Source of the DNA: Amblyomma americanum
Taxonomy: Eukaryota > Arthropoda > Arachnida > Ixodida > Ixodidae
Length of the DNA: 64,000 nt
NCBI RefSeq assembly: GCF_052857255.1
Contig: NC_135497.1
Span: 117,977,744-118,041,743 of the forward strand
Reading direction: 5' to 3'
A program made the translations under genes and the position numbers. How positions within the stretch are numbered: the first letter of the stretch is position 1; every line of letters begins with the position of its first letter. Below are positions 12,497 to 23,713 of the stretch, piece by piece. Under the pieces are notes generated by a model. It made no database searches, was not told where the DNA came from, and was given only the letters and a program-made list of their open reading frames with translations.

Positions 12497-12900
12497 AGGG
12501 ACACCCAAGGGCAAATTCAAGTTGGCCTGATTTGATAAGGTACTACATTCTAATCACAGTGGAACCGCTCTCGCCAAAAACAATCTTTTACAAGCTAGGG
12601 AAAAAAAAACGAAATACAGGTGTGGCCTTCACTGGCCATTTTCACAAGTAAAATGCATGCGTTGACACTGATTTTAGTGCACGGATCCCGAAGGTTATGC
12701 TACACTGCCTTTCACTTCAAAACGGTGGCAGTGTGTCCTTTCCAGTCAGATCGTCAAGAGTTTGAATCAATTGGAGGGAAGATTTTTAAATTGGGTAAAT
12801 GCATCTTATATGGCTGGAAAAAGTCAGCATAGCAGCAAAGAGCCAGAGAATCTATTCTTACTGAGAGCAAAAATTGTGTGGGGTTGTCCTCAGTGTCCCT
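12497..12900. mobile_element. 404-bp TTAA-type MITE
   Basis: The left flank is TTAA (12493-12496) and the right flank TTGA (12901-12904). The ends read inward AAGGGACACCCAAGG on the left and AGGGACACTGAGGACAACC on the right, the same ends as the element at 1960-4695. It is too short to code for a transposase. Kolobok/piggyBac-type affiliation is inferred from target use. Confidence 0.55.
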
Positions 12901-13495
12901 TTGATAAAGTTTGAAAGCTTGCTATTTTAACGTATGTTGTGAAATAGTTTATAATTCAAACTAAAGGGAATTGCAGAAATATAGATAGGAAGCGCTGCCA
13001 GTCATGCTATCAGTGGGAACAGAGAATTTTGCTGTGAAGTTACTAGGCTTGCAGAGATGAATGCAGTGCATTTGAATTGACCGCATCTCAGACATGTCCG
13101 CCGTACTCAGTCGATTGGACAAATATATCCTGTTTGTTCATGTGGTTCCTGTATAGAGGTGTCTAGAAACTTCAATCGACCGCAGCTGATGTGCCCGAAC
13201 ATTTTTCTTCACAGACTTGTTCTCTGTACACTAAGTGATGTCAATAAGGCTGTACTTTGCTTGTCACCATTTAGAGATTGTTTGTACAGGCTTTCGAGCA
13301 TAGGTACCACCCACCTCCACAAGATATTTCAAGTGAATAAAGTCTGAAATTTCGTCATAATATAATTTCAAGCAAATTCTTTAGTTCAATTTGAATGATT
13401 CGTTCTAATTTTCCATGTTCTTTGCTGAGTGGGAGCTGGCTTTAAGATTTTCTTGCCTCAGCTTGTTACTTATGACTGTCCTTACTGTTTTTCAG

Positions 13496-13608
13496 AGTCG
13501 TTCAGACTTACCTGGTTCATCATGGGTACTGTGCAACAGCGGAAGCCTTTGCTCGCAGTACCGGCCAGTCGTTTGATGAAGACCTTTCTTCCATCAAGAA
13601 CAGGCAAA
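13496..13608 (+). CDS. RanBPM: RanBPM (RanBP9/10) exon: LisH motif
   Basis: RanBPM is the scaffold of the CTLH/GID E3 ubiquitin ligase and also binds many signalling proteins in cytoplasm and nucleus. This exon encodes 37 whole codons, including [20 protein letters not shown], a clear LisH dimerisation motif. It ends in SSIKNRQ, which leads into the CTLH region in all animal homologues. The acceptor is TTTTTCAG before 13496 (a second AG two bases on is possible). The donor is A|GTATGT at 13608. The exon ends one base into an Arg codon that the next exon completes, so phases agree. The exon lies outside any recognised repeat. The SPRY domain that precedes LisH in this family was not found in 1-13495 and is probably upstream of the window. 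Confidence 0.93.
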
Positions 13609-13926
13609 GTATGTTTTTCTGAATATTTGCACCTAGTGAAAGCAATCTGTGGATATCGCAACACACGTGTCTAAAAAGGTGCAGAGCTAGCTGCTATGAG
13701 TGTCCATTAATTTATTGATACAGTGTAATGTGAGTAGTTCAAACTGCAGAGGCATTGAAAATTTTTAATAATGAAGTCTAGTTCGAACAGACTTTTTTTA
13801 TATGATTAAGTGAGACTTTTTTTTATATGGTTAAGTGGCTAACATTTTTGGCACCATTAACTGCACTAAGCAAGCACAAATTCACAGTTATATCGTCTCA
13901 CATCCACTGCTGTGCAAACATATGTA
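13609..13926. other. RanBPM intron, no further feature
   Basis: AT-rich start of a 6057-base intron (13609-19665). Nothing coding or structured is seen before the MITE at 13927. Confidence 0.6.
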
Positions 13927-14632
13927 CAGTGAAACCTCGTTATAGCGAACAGGTGAAAAATAGTAAAATAGTTCGATATAGCTGAAATTCATTGTATAAA
14001 ATTTTGCCAGAAATGCACGTAATTGCAGCAAAATTCAGTCAGTGAAGAGATAGCAATTGAGGCGATCGTTAGTATAGAAACAGAGGGACGTTTTCTCAAG
14101 TTTCAGCAGTGTTTTGAAGGCGCGCGCGGCTATTCAGAGACCGCCCAAAAAAACGCGTTAGGTTGGCTTTCTTGCACAGCACCACAAGTGCAGGTAAAGG
14201 ACCAGCTATGGTGGCTTCCTCTCGTCACAGCCATGTCACATGGAAAGCAGTATGCCAGAGCGAAAGCTATCACTGTTTTCACCATCTACGCTGCTGCTTC
14301 CAGGGCACTGTCAACAGATGCCAGAGGCATGAACGTGTGTTAACTGCTAGACTACAACCCTACATACTGCTGCTGGCGAGTGCAAGATAAAAGCGCAAAC
14401 CTTGATGCTAACGCTTGCCGCATCGCCACCAGTCATGTGGGTAGCACGGCGAAGCTTACCGCCTGCCATACAAATGGGTACCTTTTGGCGGTAGAGAGTT
14501 CAATATATCCGTTTCACGGCCGACTGCGTTAAATATATAAGGTGGAAATTGCATGTGTTAAAAATATTTACGGAGAGTTCGATTTAGCCAACAGTTCATA
14601 ATATACGTGTTTGTTATATCGAAGTCTGACTG
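13927..14632. mobile_element. 706-bp TA-flanked MITE (pogo/Tigger-like ends)
   Basis: Flanked by TA on both sides (13925-13926, 14633-14634). The left end reads CAGTGAAACCTCGTTATAGC and the right end, inward, CAGTCAGACTTCGATATAAC: diverged but clearly paired ends. CAG termini, TA target and TATAGCGAA-type subterminal sequence suit pogo/Tigger-type MITEs. No transposase. Its ends resemble those at 17667 and 25759. Confidence 0.7.
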
Positions 14633-15305
14633 TATTAGTTATGGAATTTTTTCACCAAATTTTTTCACCCCAAACGGGCTAACCCTTTGTGGGATAGGGA
14701 CATATACGTCCCACTTTTTTCATTGCCATGTTTTGAATTGTAAGCCTAGAACTGTTGCATCTATTGCTTTCATACTTCTAGCGCTACCTTATGGATGTCC
14801 TAAGAAGCTTTCCGGCTTTCGTTCCAATGGTATTCACTCGGTGCCGCCACATACTACCCACATTTCAATTGAACCGTTCCACTCGCGCGCGCTGCACATG
14901 TTTTACAAATAATTTTGGTGCACTCTCCGACTGGTGAAACATGCATAGCCAAAATTTTATTTCTTATTCACGAGTCTCTAAATGCCCTATGTATGTTTTT
15001 TTTTTTCAGTCCTGCCCATACTGGTTTGTCTAAAATTTGCGCAACACATAATGCACAACTTTTTAGTGATATATTTCGTCGGTGATTTAAGTTATTTTTA
15101 TGTTTTATAATCATCTGGTGCTCAACAAAAACGAAAGTGAGAGCACAGTCCACATGTATTAGTCTGTACAGTGCCTTTTTGCGCAGTTAGCTTCCTGCAT
15201 TTTCAAAACGAAAAGTAGGGTGCTGCTGTAGCCAGGCCCATGTCTGTTTTCCATATTTCCACAGCGCGTGGATATAGCTTAAACACTTCTTGGCTAGTTT
15301 GGCCT
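14633..15305. other. RanBPM intron, no gene seen
   Basis: AT-rich with poly(T) near 15000. The sequence TGGGATAGGGACATATACGTCCCAC (about 14690-14714) can form a short stem, and GGGTCATATATGTCCCAC recurs near 16128. No coding feature. Confidence 0.4.
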
Positions 15306-16020
15306 ATCATCATCATCATCATCATCATCCTGACTACACCCACTGCAGGGTAAAGGCCTCTCCCAAGTCTCTCCAATTAACCCTGTCCTTTGCCAGCTGT
15401 GCCCACCCTATGCCTGCGAACTTCCTAATCTTATCCACCCACATAACCTTCTGCCACCCCCTGCTACACTTGCCTTCTCTTGGAATCCACTCCGCTACCC
15501 TTAAGGACCAGTGGTTATCTCGCCTTCGCAGTACATGCCCTGCCCAAGCCCATTTCTTCCTCTTGATTTCGACTAGGATGTCATTACCATGCGTTTTTTT
15601 CCCTCACCCACTCTGCCCAGTTCCAGTCTCTTAACGTTACACCTATCATTTTCCTTTCCATGGCTCGCTGTGTTGTCCTTAACTTAAGCTGAACCCTTTT
15701 CGTTAGCCTCCACGTGTCTGCCCCGTAGGTAAGTACCGGTAAGATACAGATGTTGTACACTTTTCTCTTGAGGGATATTGGCAACCTGCTATTCATGATC
15801 TGAGAGAACCTGTCATATGCGCTCCACCCCATTCGTATCCTTCTAGTTATTTCCCTCTCATGATCTGGATCAGCTGTAACTACCTGCCCTTAGTAGACGA
15901 ATTCCTTTACCACTTCCAGCACCTCATTGCCAATTGTGAACTGCTGCTCCTTGCTAGACTGTTGGACATTACTTTGGTTTTCTGCATATTACCTTCCATG
16001 AACAAACCAGTTGTCCTATA
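15306..16020 (-). mobile_element. RTE-type LINE, 5'-truncated 3' end
   Basis: Read on the minus strand from 16020. Coding blocks MQKTKVMSNS, EITRRIRMGWSAYDRFSQIM, LPISLKRKVYNICILPVLTY and TKRVQLKLRTTQRAMERKMI are followed, after a frame change near 15600, by KWAWAGHVLRRRDNRW-like and WVDKIRKFAGIGW-like blocks, then the stop. This is the characteristic C-terminus of RTE-clade reverse transcriptase. The 3' tail reads GGTTAATTGGAGAGAC, then CCTTTACCCTGCAGTGGG, then (GAT)n at 15307-15329. Frameshifted and 5'-truncated, so dead. Confidence 0.85.
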
Positions 16021-17227
16021 AAGTAGGTTTTTATATGTTCTCTTGCTTGTCGTTTGTATGCCTACACTAAGTTCACATCAGGTGACGAAAATATTTTTTT
16101 TCTGAAGTGGCTGTCTTTCAGTGGTGAGTGGGTCATATATGTCCCACTTTGAGATGCTTTCACAGGGCAGTGGGATGCATATTTCCCAATTTTTTTTTTT
16201 CAAGAACCGTTAGCACTAGAGCACTCAAATTTTGTATATTTGACAAGAAACTGATTGGCATAACTGTGCTACCTTTATTAGCTTGCATGCATTGCTCACA
16301 ACCTTTTGTTCCACAAAAGGTTAAATGGAAATGAAGTGCTGAAGTGGGGTGAGGCTTAACAAGTAACAATTATAAATGAAGCGCTGAACTGGGGTGAGAC
16401 TTAAGAAGTAGCAATTATAAAATATTCTATAGTAATGGAGTAACAAAGTTACATTAATGAAGCTTGATACAAATGTACAGAAGTAGGTACAGAAAGTCTA
16501 AAATTTGCCCTAAAAAATGTTAAGCTTTTTCTCTGAAGTGGTTCATAATGCAGCACTTAATTTAGCATTGCAGAGATGCATATTTGTGGTACAGATCTCA
16601 AATTAGAATTATAAGCCTACAAGAAAAATTACATTTTATAAAATTTATTTTCACTGAGCTATTCCATTGAATGAATTTGATCATTGTAGCCACTGTGTTG
16701 TGCTTTTTTTTGTAATCAGTTTGTGCATTCTTGCAACAGCTGAGTACAGTCTCATGATCTTTGTTATTATTGTCATTAGATTATATAGAGCCCTCGTTTC
16801 ATCATTAACTCCCTGCACCTTTAGTTCCTTGTTTCATCAAGGAGTAACGGAAGTAGACTGTGTTCAGGAAAAAGTTTCTACGCAAAATACTTTTTTGTTT
16901 TTATCTTGTGGTGAGCATTGGCTCTGAGCAGGCCATATATGCTGTCTCTTCTGTCACTTAAGTGCTCACGTGATTACGCTGATGTCCTTTTAAGCAGTTT
17001 AGTTCATCAGAGTATTGTTCATGTGGACCTTTTTTTTTCTCTAAAGCTGCATGCTTTGATGAAATTTACTAGGGAGGGGCACACTTTTAATTCTGGCTTC
17101 TCAGCAGACACTGGCATTTGCATAGAATGCAGGGCTTTCAGAATGCTCATTTTCTACACATAGGATGATTTTGGTACCTGGAGTCTTCATCCTAGGCCAA
17201 AATTTGCTTTCTACTGTTCACAAATTT
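16021..17227. other. RanBPM intron, no gene seen
   Basis: AT-rich intron DNA. A duplicated segment, GAAG(T/C)GCTGAA(G/C)TGGGGTGAGRCTTAA, occurs at about 16332 and 16378 as an imperfect tandem pair of some 46 bases. No coding feature is supportable. Confidence 0.45.
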
Positions 17228-17550
17228 AATAATAATAATAAAAATAATTGGTTTTTAGGGAAAGGAAATGGCGCAGTATCTGTCTCATATATCGTTGGAC
17301 ACCTGAACCGCGCCGTAAGGGAAGAGATTAAGGAGGGAGTGAAAGATGAAGGGAAGAAAGAGGTGCCGTAGTGGAGGGCTCCGGAATAATTTCGACCACC
17401 TGGGGATCTTCAACCTGCACTGACATCGCACAGCACATGGTCGCCTTAGCGTTTTGCCTCCATAAAAACACAGGCGCCGTGGTCGTGTTCGAACCCGGGA
17501 ACTCCGGATCAGTAGCCGAGCGCCCTAACCACTGAGCCACCGTGGTGGGT
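17228..17550 (-). mobile_element. Ruka-like tRNA SINE with 12-bp target duplication
   Basis: On the minus strand the head starts ACCACGGTGGCTCAGTGGTT (box A) with box B GGGTTCGAAC. A body and a pyrimidine-rich tail follow, ending CTTTCCCTAAAAACC and then an ATT-rich microsatellite at 17228-17247. GTTCACAAATTT flanks it exactly at 17216-17227 and 17551-17562, proving insertion. It matches the general pattern of Ruka, a tRNA-related SINE described from Rhipicephalus ticks (from knowledge, not a search). Its tail is homologous to sequence in both arms of the palindrome at 40840-42682. Confidence 0.9.
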
Positions 17551-17666
17551 GTTCACAAATTTCATCTGTGAGAACTGTTTTGGCAGTGGGCTGGCTGAAG
17601 GAAAGTGCAGAGGTCACTAAAGAGCAGTGAACAGTGGTGTTTGTAGAATTGTCGAATAAATTTGTA

Positions 17667-18537
17667 CAGTAAAACCTCATTGATAGGTTCCCGGTTCGTA
17701 CGCTCAAAATCGCGGACATTAAAAATGCCCCATAGAGTTACACTACATTTTTCCCGGTTAATACATTCCCGGAAAACACAATTTCCCGGCTACTACGTTT
17801 AATATTTCCACAAATTGTGGTCGTATAATACGTTTATTGACCAGCCGCACATGTACAAACATATAAGTGAGCTGAACGAGAGGGCATGCGACATGTTTTT
17901 TGTGGCAGTCATTCACTGTGGTGGCTTCTCTGCTGTGCCTTGATGCAACGAGGCGAAGCACTATTACCATCACCAACAAAAAAAAAATAAAGCATGCTAG
18001 CATTCGTAACTGTCGTTTCTGGGGGGCGCGATATGAAGAGGAGAAATGTCGAGGTTTCTTTGCTTGGCATAAGGGAAAGGAGGTGAAGCTTCTATGAACT
18101 AGAGCGATGCACTTATATACAAATGGGTCGGGTCTGGGGAACGCAGCTTAAAAAACAAACACTGCGGCAATCACTTGCCGTGGTGGCTTTCTCACAGTAC
18201 AGGACAGCAAAGGGGCGAAGCATCCCAAAATGACAAGGTAGAGATTTTGGCTACTTTCCTCACTGCGTCGACGGACCGGCTGTGTTGCGAATTTCCTTTT
18301 GCGTTGCGCTAAAGAAAGTGTGAACACGGGCTGAATTCAGTGAGCTCTAGAACAGGACCTGTTCAGCTCTTGTGCCAAGAAATGCCAATCAACATTTTTA
18401 AAGTGGAATTGTCAACAAATGTCTTTTTACTTCATTCAACAGTTAATTTCTGAAAATCAGGCAGTTTGGATCATAAGTTTTTCTGGATAATACGTTTTTC
18501 CCACAATTAAAAATAACATATCAACGAGGTTTTACTG
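17667..18537. mobile_element. 871-bp TA-flanked MITE
   Basis: Flanking TA at 17665-17666 and 18538-18539. The left end is CAGTAAAACCTCATTGATAG and the right end, inward, CAGTAAAACCTCGTTGATAT, nearly identical over some 20 bases. Interior repeats of the TTCCCGG type occur at 17688, 17752, 17767 and 17783. No transposase seen. Tc1/mariner or pogo type by target and CAG ends. Confidence 0.8.
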
Positions 18538-18854
18538 TATTCATATCTGTAGCGCAGTGCTGATGTGTAAAGAGATAGATTACATGAAAGGTAGCGGCAC
18601 ATTCTTTGCAAGCAACGATAGCTAGAGAACACACATGCCAATGCATTACATCCTCTGCTTCTAATGCTTGCTTCATGGATCTCATCCCAGTTTGTTTTCT
18701 TAAATGGTTTTTACAAGGTTTGTGCTGTTATGCATGTGTGTGTTTCCTTTTTTGTTTTACTTGCGGCACCGTTTTCCCTTGCGGTCTCTTGGTGGAGTGC
18801 ATCTGTTCAACTATTCTTGTAATTGTATATCTTTCTGTCAGAGCCTTTTTCCCC

Positions 18855-18922
18855 AGGGTTAATTGGAGAGACAGAGGAGAGGCCTTTTCCCTGCAGTGGG
18901 CATAGTCAGGCTGATGATGATG
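18855..18922 (+). mobile_element. RTE LINE 3' tail fragment
   Basis: GGTTAATTGGAGAGACAGAG followed by CCCTGCAGTGGGCATAGTCA and (GATGAT)n matches the 3' tail of the RTE LINE at 15306 in the opposite orientation. Only the tail is present, as expected for extreme 5' truncation or for the tail of a dependent SINE. Confidence 0.75.
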
Positions 18923-19035
18923 GCCCAGTGGCCATGACATCAAACATTTGGCTTCGCTAAGCTCGAGGTCATGGGTTTAAATCCCATATTTGGAGCCTCA
19001 TTTTGGTGAAGGCAGAATACAAACGCGTTAAAGGC
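18923..19035 (+). mobile_element. Weak tRNA-like SINE head
   Basis: GGCCCAGTGGCCATGACATC resembles a box A and GGTCATGGGTTTAAATCCC a box B with a mutated core. A body related to the other SINEs (CATTTTGGTGAAGGCAGAAT) follows. It abuts the RTE tail directly. Boundaries are approximate. Confidence 0.45.
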
Positions 19036-19665
19036 TGAAAGTTGGGCAAGCTGGTTCATATTTGACATAGTTACAACACTGCTCTACAGCACCATATTTT
19101 CCTGCCTTTTCATCTTTTTCCAGCATCTTTTGCACAGTTGTAACTTGACAGAAACTCCCTCGTGCTCTGCAATGTCAGTGAATCTTTAAGAAGTCTAGGT
19201 AGTCTAAATTAATTCAGAACCCTCCTATATGGCATCTCTCATAGCCTGCGTGCAACAAACTGTTGCAACCAACATGCAACAAACTGTTGCATTTGTTACA
19301 GTTTACAAATCTTCCTTTCTTTTTTTCTCTTTGCTGCTGTGTTTGGACCACTTGTACTAAAATGGCTGATTAGGCTATTTGGTTTAAATTCATGACCGAA
19401 ACAAACTAGGGCATTTGAGACAGAGGACAGATGAGGGAAATGCACATCAGAGCTAGTGTGCGTGCCTCCTACTTCCATCTTTAATGTGCTGGTTTGCTTC
19501 TGCCATTATTCTAGCCACTTGGTTGTTTATGTGCGCATTAAATAAAGTCTGATTAATTAATTTATTTTGGAATAATTTACTGGCACTTAAGTTAGCATGC
19601 TGGAACAATATTACGACTGGCTATGTGCATACATTGAAATTCACACAGTTCTCTTAACACATCAG
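19036..19665. other. RanBPM intron end
   Basis: No gene. GCAACAAACTGTTGCA occurs as a near-palindromic pair around 19252-19292. The intron closes with ACATCAG before 19666. Confidence 0.5.
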
Positions 19666-20106
19666 GGATCCAGAAGTTGGTGCTGGCAGGACGTGTGGGG
19701 GAAGCCATTGAGACGACACAGAGACTGTATCCTGGTCTGCTGGAAAACAATCCCAACTTGCTTTTTCTGCTGCGCTGTCGGCAGTTTGTTGAGATGGTCA
19801 ATGGTACAGACAGTGAAGTGCGACCAGCCCGGCGCTCGCCAGGCTCCAGTCCACGGTTGCTTCTGCTGAGTTCATCACCTAAGTCAACAGGGAGTGACGT
19901 GGCATCCAATGGGGTGGCAGCCTCAGATGGCAGCGCCGCAAATGGGGACGCAACACTGAACGGCGACCACAACGATGATGACTGTGGGACAGACATGGTC
20001 GTGGAGGGCAGTGAGGGACGGACAATGGTAACCAATGGACTGGACCCGGACAGCCGGCAGCACAACGGTCACTTCCACCGACTAGACCTCGGAGACACAG
20101 ATATGG
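19666..20106 (+). CDS. RanBPM: RanBPM exon: CTLH region and low-complexity linker
   Basis: Completes the split Arg codon and continues [18 protein letters not shown], then [20 protein letters not shown], the hallmark C-terminal-to-LisH helices of RanBP9/10. After SEVR the sequence turns into a Ser/Pro-rich and then Asn/Gly/Asp-rich disordered linker, ending in RLDLGDTDM. Vertebrate RanBP9 has a similarly placed, poorly conserved linker. Acceptor CATCAG|GG at 19665; donor G|GTGAGT after 20106. 441 bases: 2 + 146 codons + 1. The leftover G pairs with AT of the next exon to give Asp, in keeping with the acidic motif before the CRA domain. The splice pattern, not an ATG, sets the reading frame. 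Confidence 0.95.
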
Positions 20107-20472
20107 GTGAGTGGCCAGCTGGTTGGGCCTTTTTCTCATGTTCATTATTGCATGCGAGGCCTTGTGAGCTTAGACATTTGGGACGCCTGCTTCATTATGT
20201 TCATTGCTTGCAAAGTTGGTTAATTAATCCCAATTTATTATGCATTAAGCACAATGCAAAAATAGTATGACTTGCTCCATACAATAGCCAGCAACATCAT
20301 CTGGTCGTGTCATCTTACAGTGCCGCGGCATATTTTAAACTATTACTAAAGTTAGCTGAGACACCCTGTATACTTTCTTTATGGCCGCTACCACTGTTAA
20401 AAAACCTGCAGTGCCTATTAAATTTGCATTCGTTAAGCGGTTTCAGTGTGGGGTATATTTGCTTCAAAATTA
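20107..20472. other. RanBPM intron start
   Basis: Beginning of a 14,629-base intron (20107-34735), the longest in the visible gene. No feature before the pogo element. Confidence 0.6.
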
Positions 20473-21271
20473 CCGTAAAAACCGGAATATAGGTCGAAGT
20501 TTTTTTCAAAAAACCATGCTGAAAAGTCGACCTCCAACTTATATACTGGTGATTGGCGGAAAAACTACGGAAGTCTTGCAACAATGGGCGGAAGTCAACA
20601 GCTTCCATTGCCATCAGCAGCAGTGCCGGCATTTTGCGTTTCCGTAGGTGCAAAGCGCAAGCCAACGGCAATTAACCGTCGCCTTAAAAAAAAACGCAAT
20701 TGATTACGCGGAAGCTCATGGGAACCTGGAGGCACAGCTTGAATTTGGAGTATCCGAAAAGAGCATTCAGTACTGGCGGAGGCAGAAGCTTCGTATTACA
20801 ACTTGCAGCAACCAGAAGAAAACATCATTTCGTGGGCGGACCGCAGCGTATCCAGAATTGGAAGGAAAGGTTGCGCTGCGTACAAGATCGCTGCCTGTGT
20901 CTGCGGAATGCATGCACATGAAAGCGGTAGAGATCGCGCGTGTCTCTAGATTCACTAGGGCGCAATTCAAAGGCTCGCCATCCTGGGTGTGGCGATTTAT
21001 GAAGAGGAAGGGCTTTGCTCTATTGCGCCGTACTTGCATGTGCCAGAAACAAACACGCGGGTCGATGGTGCGCGATATTGTTAAAAAATTTGCCGGGTGT
21101 ACATACAAGCAGTATTTAAATGAAAATAAATACTGTAACCATTGTGCAACCTGTCGAGTCGCATTTGTTTCAAGGTAAGGGTGTCTTTCGGTACTTTTTC
21201 CATTGAAAAAGATTTTTTTCGTTTTTAGACTTGGTTAGTTAGGGGGTCGACCTATAGTCCAGTTTTTACGG
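20473..21271 (+). mobile_element. Non-autonomous pogo/CENP-B-type DNA element
   Basis: TA flanks (20471-20472, 21272-21273). The ends pair as CCGTAAAAACCGGAATATAG on the left and, inward, CCGTAAAAACTGGACTATAG on the right, followed by GTCGA on both sides. The interior encodes only the DNA-binding half of a pogo-like transposase; the DDE catalytic part is absent. At 799 bases it is too short for a full element and is best read as a deletion derivative. Confidence 0.8.
20584..21178 (+). pseudogene. pogo-like transposase, DNA-binding half only
   Basis: A start ATG at 20584 opens GGSQQLPLPSAAV, leading to VGAKRKPTAINRRLK. Inside a run of A residues near 20690 the frame shifts. It resumes as NAIDYAEAHGNLEAQLEFGV and SEKSIQYWRRQK, a psq/Brinker-type helix-turn-helix. 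A second, CENP-B/Tc5-type HTH follows around FRGRTAAYPELE and WVWRFMKRKGFALLRRT. The frame then stays open to the stop at 21176-21178. No DDE domain follows. With the single frameshift it is probably dead, but everything downstream of that point has no stop codon. Confidence 0.75.
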
Positions 21272-21376
21272 TAAGCTGATGTACAGTGTTTGTTTGTCTT
21301 TTGGTGGGTTCAAAGCCTGCTTTCATATTCGATTATTGTACCGAAATTTAGATAGGCCTGCTCCAAACTGCTTCAA

Positions 21377-21588
21377 GAGCCGCTGCGGTGGTCCAGTGCT
21401 TAAGGTGCTCACCTGCTGACCCAAAAGACGCAGGTTCAATCCCATTCGAGGCAGCCTCATTTTGATAGAGGTGAAGTGATATAGAGGCATGAGTAATGTG
21501 CGATGTCAGTTCACATTAAAGAAGTCTCACAATGGCTTGCCTCATAATCAGAGTTGTTTTGACACATAAAACCCCGGCAATTATTATA
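21377..21588 (+). mobile_element. Ruka-like SINE, diverged
   Basis: Head GCCGCTGCGGTGGTCCAGTG with box B AGGTTCAATCCC. Body and tail are related to the SINEs at 28197 and 59033. Flanked by CAAACTGCTTCAA (21364-21376) and CAAACTACTTCAA (21589-21601), a target duplication with one difference. The divergence suggests an older insertion. Confidence 0.8.
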
Positions 21589-21601
21589 CAAACTACTTCA
21601 A

Positions 21602-23713
21602 AATGAAATTTTATCTGCTTTAAATTTCTTGAAAATGAAATTTAGTTTGCTAGGAGAAGCTCCAAAGTGCAATTTCGGCTTTGCCAAACTGCTCCAATAT
21701 GCAAATTTGCCTGAACGATCTTGCTCTAAAACATGATTTTACTTGCTCCGAAAATTGCTTCAAAATCACTTTGTGCAGTCCCACCCCTGTATAACACATA
21801 TAGTAAGTACCAAATAGTCAAAGTGTAGGTTGCTATGTTGAAAGGATTTGTGCTAGCTGGATGAGAATAGCAGTGGTTGATTTGCCCTTCACAGGAACTA
21901 TAGAACTTCCTTAGTGATCAGTGTTGTTTTATTATGCTAATAAAGCAACTTCATTTTGTGCTGATTTTATGTGCAATGATAACATTCCTACTCACGTGTA
22001 CGTTGCTTGCAGCCTGAAAAATTTATCGTTGTGTGGCGGTGCTATCTGTGTAACGATTGATGTTTTTATTGCACATACTGTTATACACATCCAGCTCTTG
22101 GTAATTATAAATTTTAAGGGACTGAATGCTCATGTGAATTATGTAGGGCTCAAATGAAGATGAGCCTTTTAATGCATTTGATGTTAATGGTACATAAGCG
22201 TCAGTTGAAATAAATTTGAAATTTGAATGAACAAGATTCATTGTATATTAAATGGTTTCAGTCTGATTCTGGCTCTTACTTAGTCACCATAACCAACTTT
22301 ACTTCCCACACAGTGCCTGTGTTGAGGCGGGACTTGAAAACTAATACGTTGAAGAGAGTGTTGCGCAGCTTTTTACTTCAGTTGCTAACATTTCAGCTGG
22401 TAGACTGACCTTCCACTGTCTGGTCTGAACTTTAGTAACTGAACAGTGATTTGGTGTTAGTGTTTGTTGTTATTAGGTAGCTAGCACCCTTGTGTCAGTA
22501 AGGCCATGCTGCGCCAAGCCAGAGTTGCTGCGTCACTGTGATAAAATCAGTAATGTTCCTCTAACCTACTTCAATTTATTGCTTTGGAATTCACATACAT
22601 CTAGGTATAACCTCATTAGCACCACCATTTTGAATTTATTTATTTGTTTAATTATTCCTTTTGGGCTGTTACAGGGTGGCAGTCAAATATAAAAGCAAGA
22701 ACACAAAGGAAGTTTCCAAGTCACATAGCACACAGGGCGGTTGGTATACAATAGAATGAACAAACCGAAAATTAACAGAAAATTACCGAGAAGCAGATGA
22801 CTTGGACAGCATACATTTCCAACTTTCTCTCAAAATGCTGTGTAGTAGTATTTATAAATAATTGTGGATGCAGGTTATTCCAGACTTTTATTGTTTTGGG
22901 GAGAAAAGAATGCTTAAAAGTATCACCTCTTGGTGAAGGTTCATCCAATTCACGGCACTGTGCACACTTGGTCCCATGTTACTGTGCTTCGTCATTCATT
23001 TCTCTGGTGCAGCACGGGGTCTATAAGTATGAACCTTCGGGTTTGTAACCTCTTGTTTGGCTCTTGTTTGGTGCATGGTAGCCTCAGTTGCTTACATGCC
23101 ATAAATCTCAACACAGCACAAACACTTAGTCATCTTTGCCATTGCCTGGTGGTTGCAGATGACACTAGCAAAAGCTAGTGCTATTTTTGTTTCTAGTTAC
23201 GACCCTTGCACTAGGCAAGAAGCACAAGCACCAGGCACCCTTTGCACTAGGCACAGTACGCAAGAGTTGCAGCATATGACATGATTGGGGGATCTGTGAG
23301 CTGAGTTAACTGGGTAAGCACGCGAAGGTTTGTTGTGCTGAAATAAGGTTTCTCAGAGAGAACCTTTTGTCTATGAAGCAAAGGTCAGTAACTGTGCTTT
23401 GGTAGCTCGCGCCACCAGCAGTGCACTTTTTTCTTCTTTGCCCCTGCACAATTATAACATACTTAACCATAAGTAAACAGGTTAAGGCTTAGTTTGCACT
23501 CATCTATGCATTGTTGTGACACAGACTGATTCCATGGCCACTTTTCTCACATTTATTACTGTGTGGAATTTACTCCTGTTTTTTGATTTCCTGAGCTTAC
23601 AGATAGTCGCATAGGCATGAGGGCCTATTCATATTCTGTCATTGTTTGTCCTGATTTCAGTGCTTCTTCAACAGTCTAGTGACCTCAGAAGGAGCATGTT
23701 TGGTTTTGATTAA
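21602..23713. other. RanBPM intron, no gene seen
   Basis: AT-rich. Segments at 21600-21780 repeat variants of TGCTCCAAAATGCAAATTT, an imperfect short-period repeat. A block around 22640-23050 (TTTGGGCTGTTACAGGGTGG onward) looks like retroelement or MITE debris, but I could not define its ends. Confidence 0.4.

Noticed and set aside
1..13495. RanBPM SPRY-domain exons
   Set aside because: I looked for the conserved SPRY and WQTMIQKM-type blocks expected before the LisH exon and saw none. They may be upstream of the window, or missed if very short.
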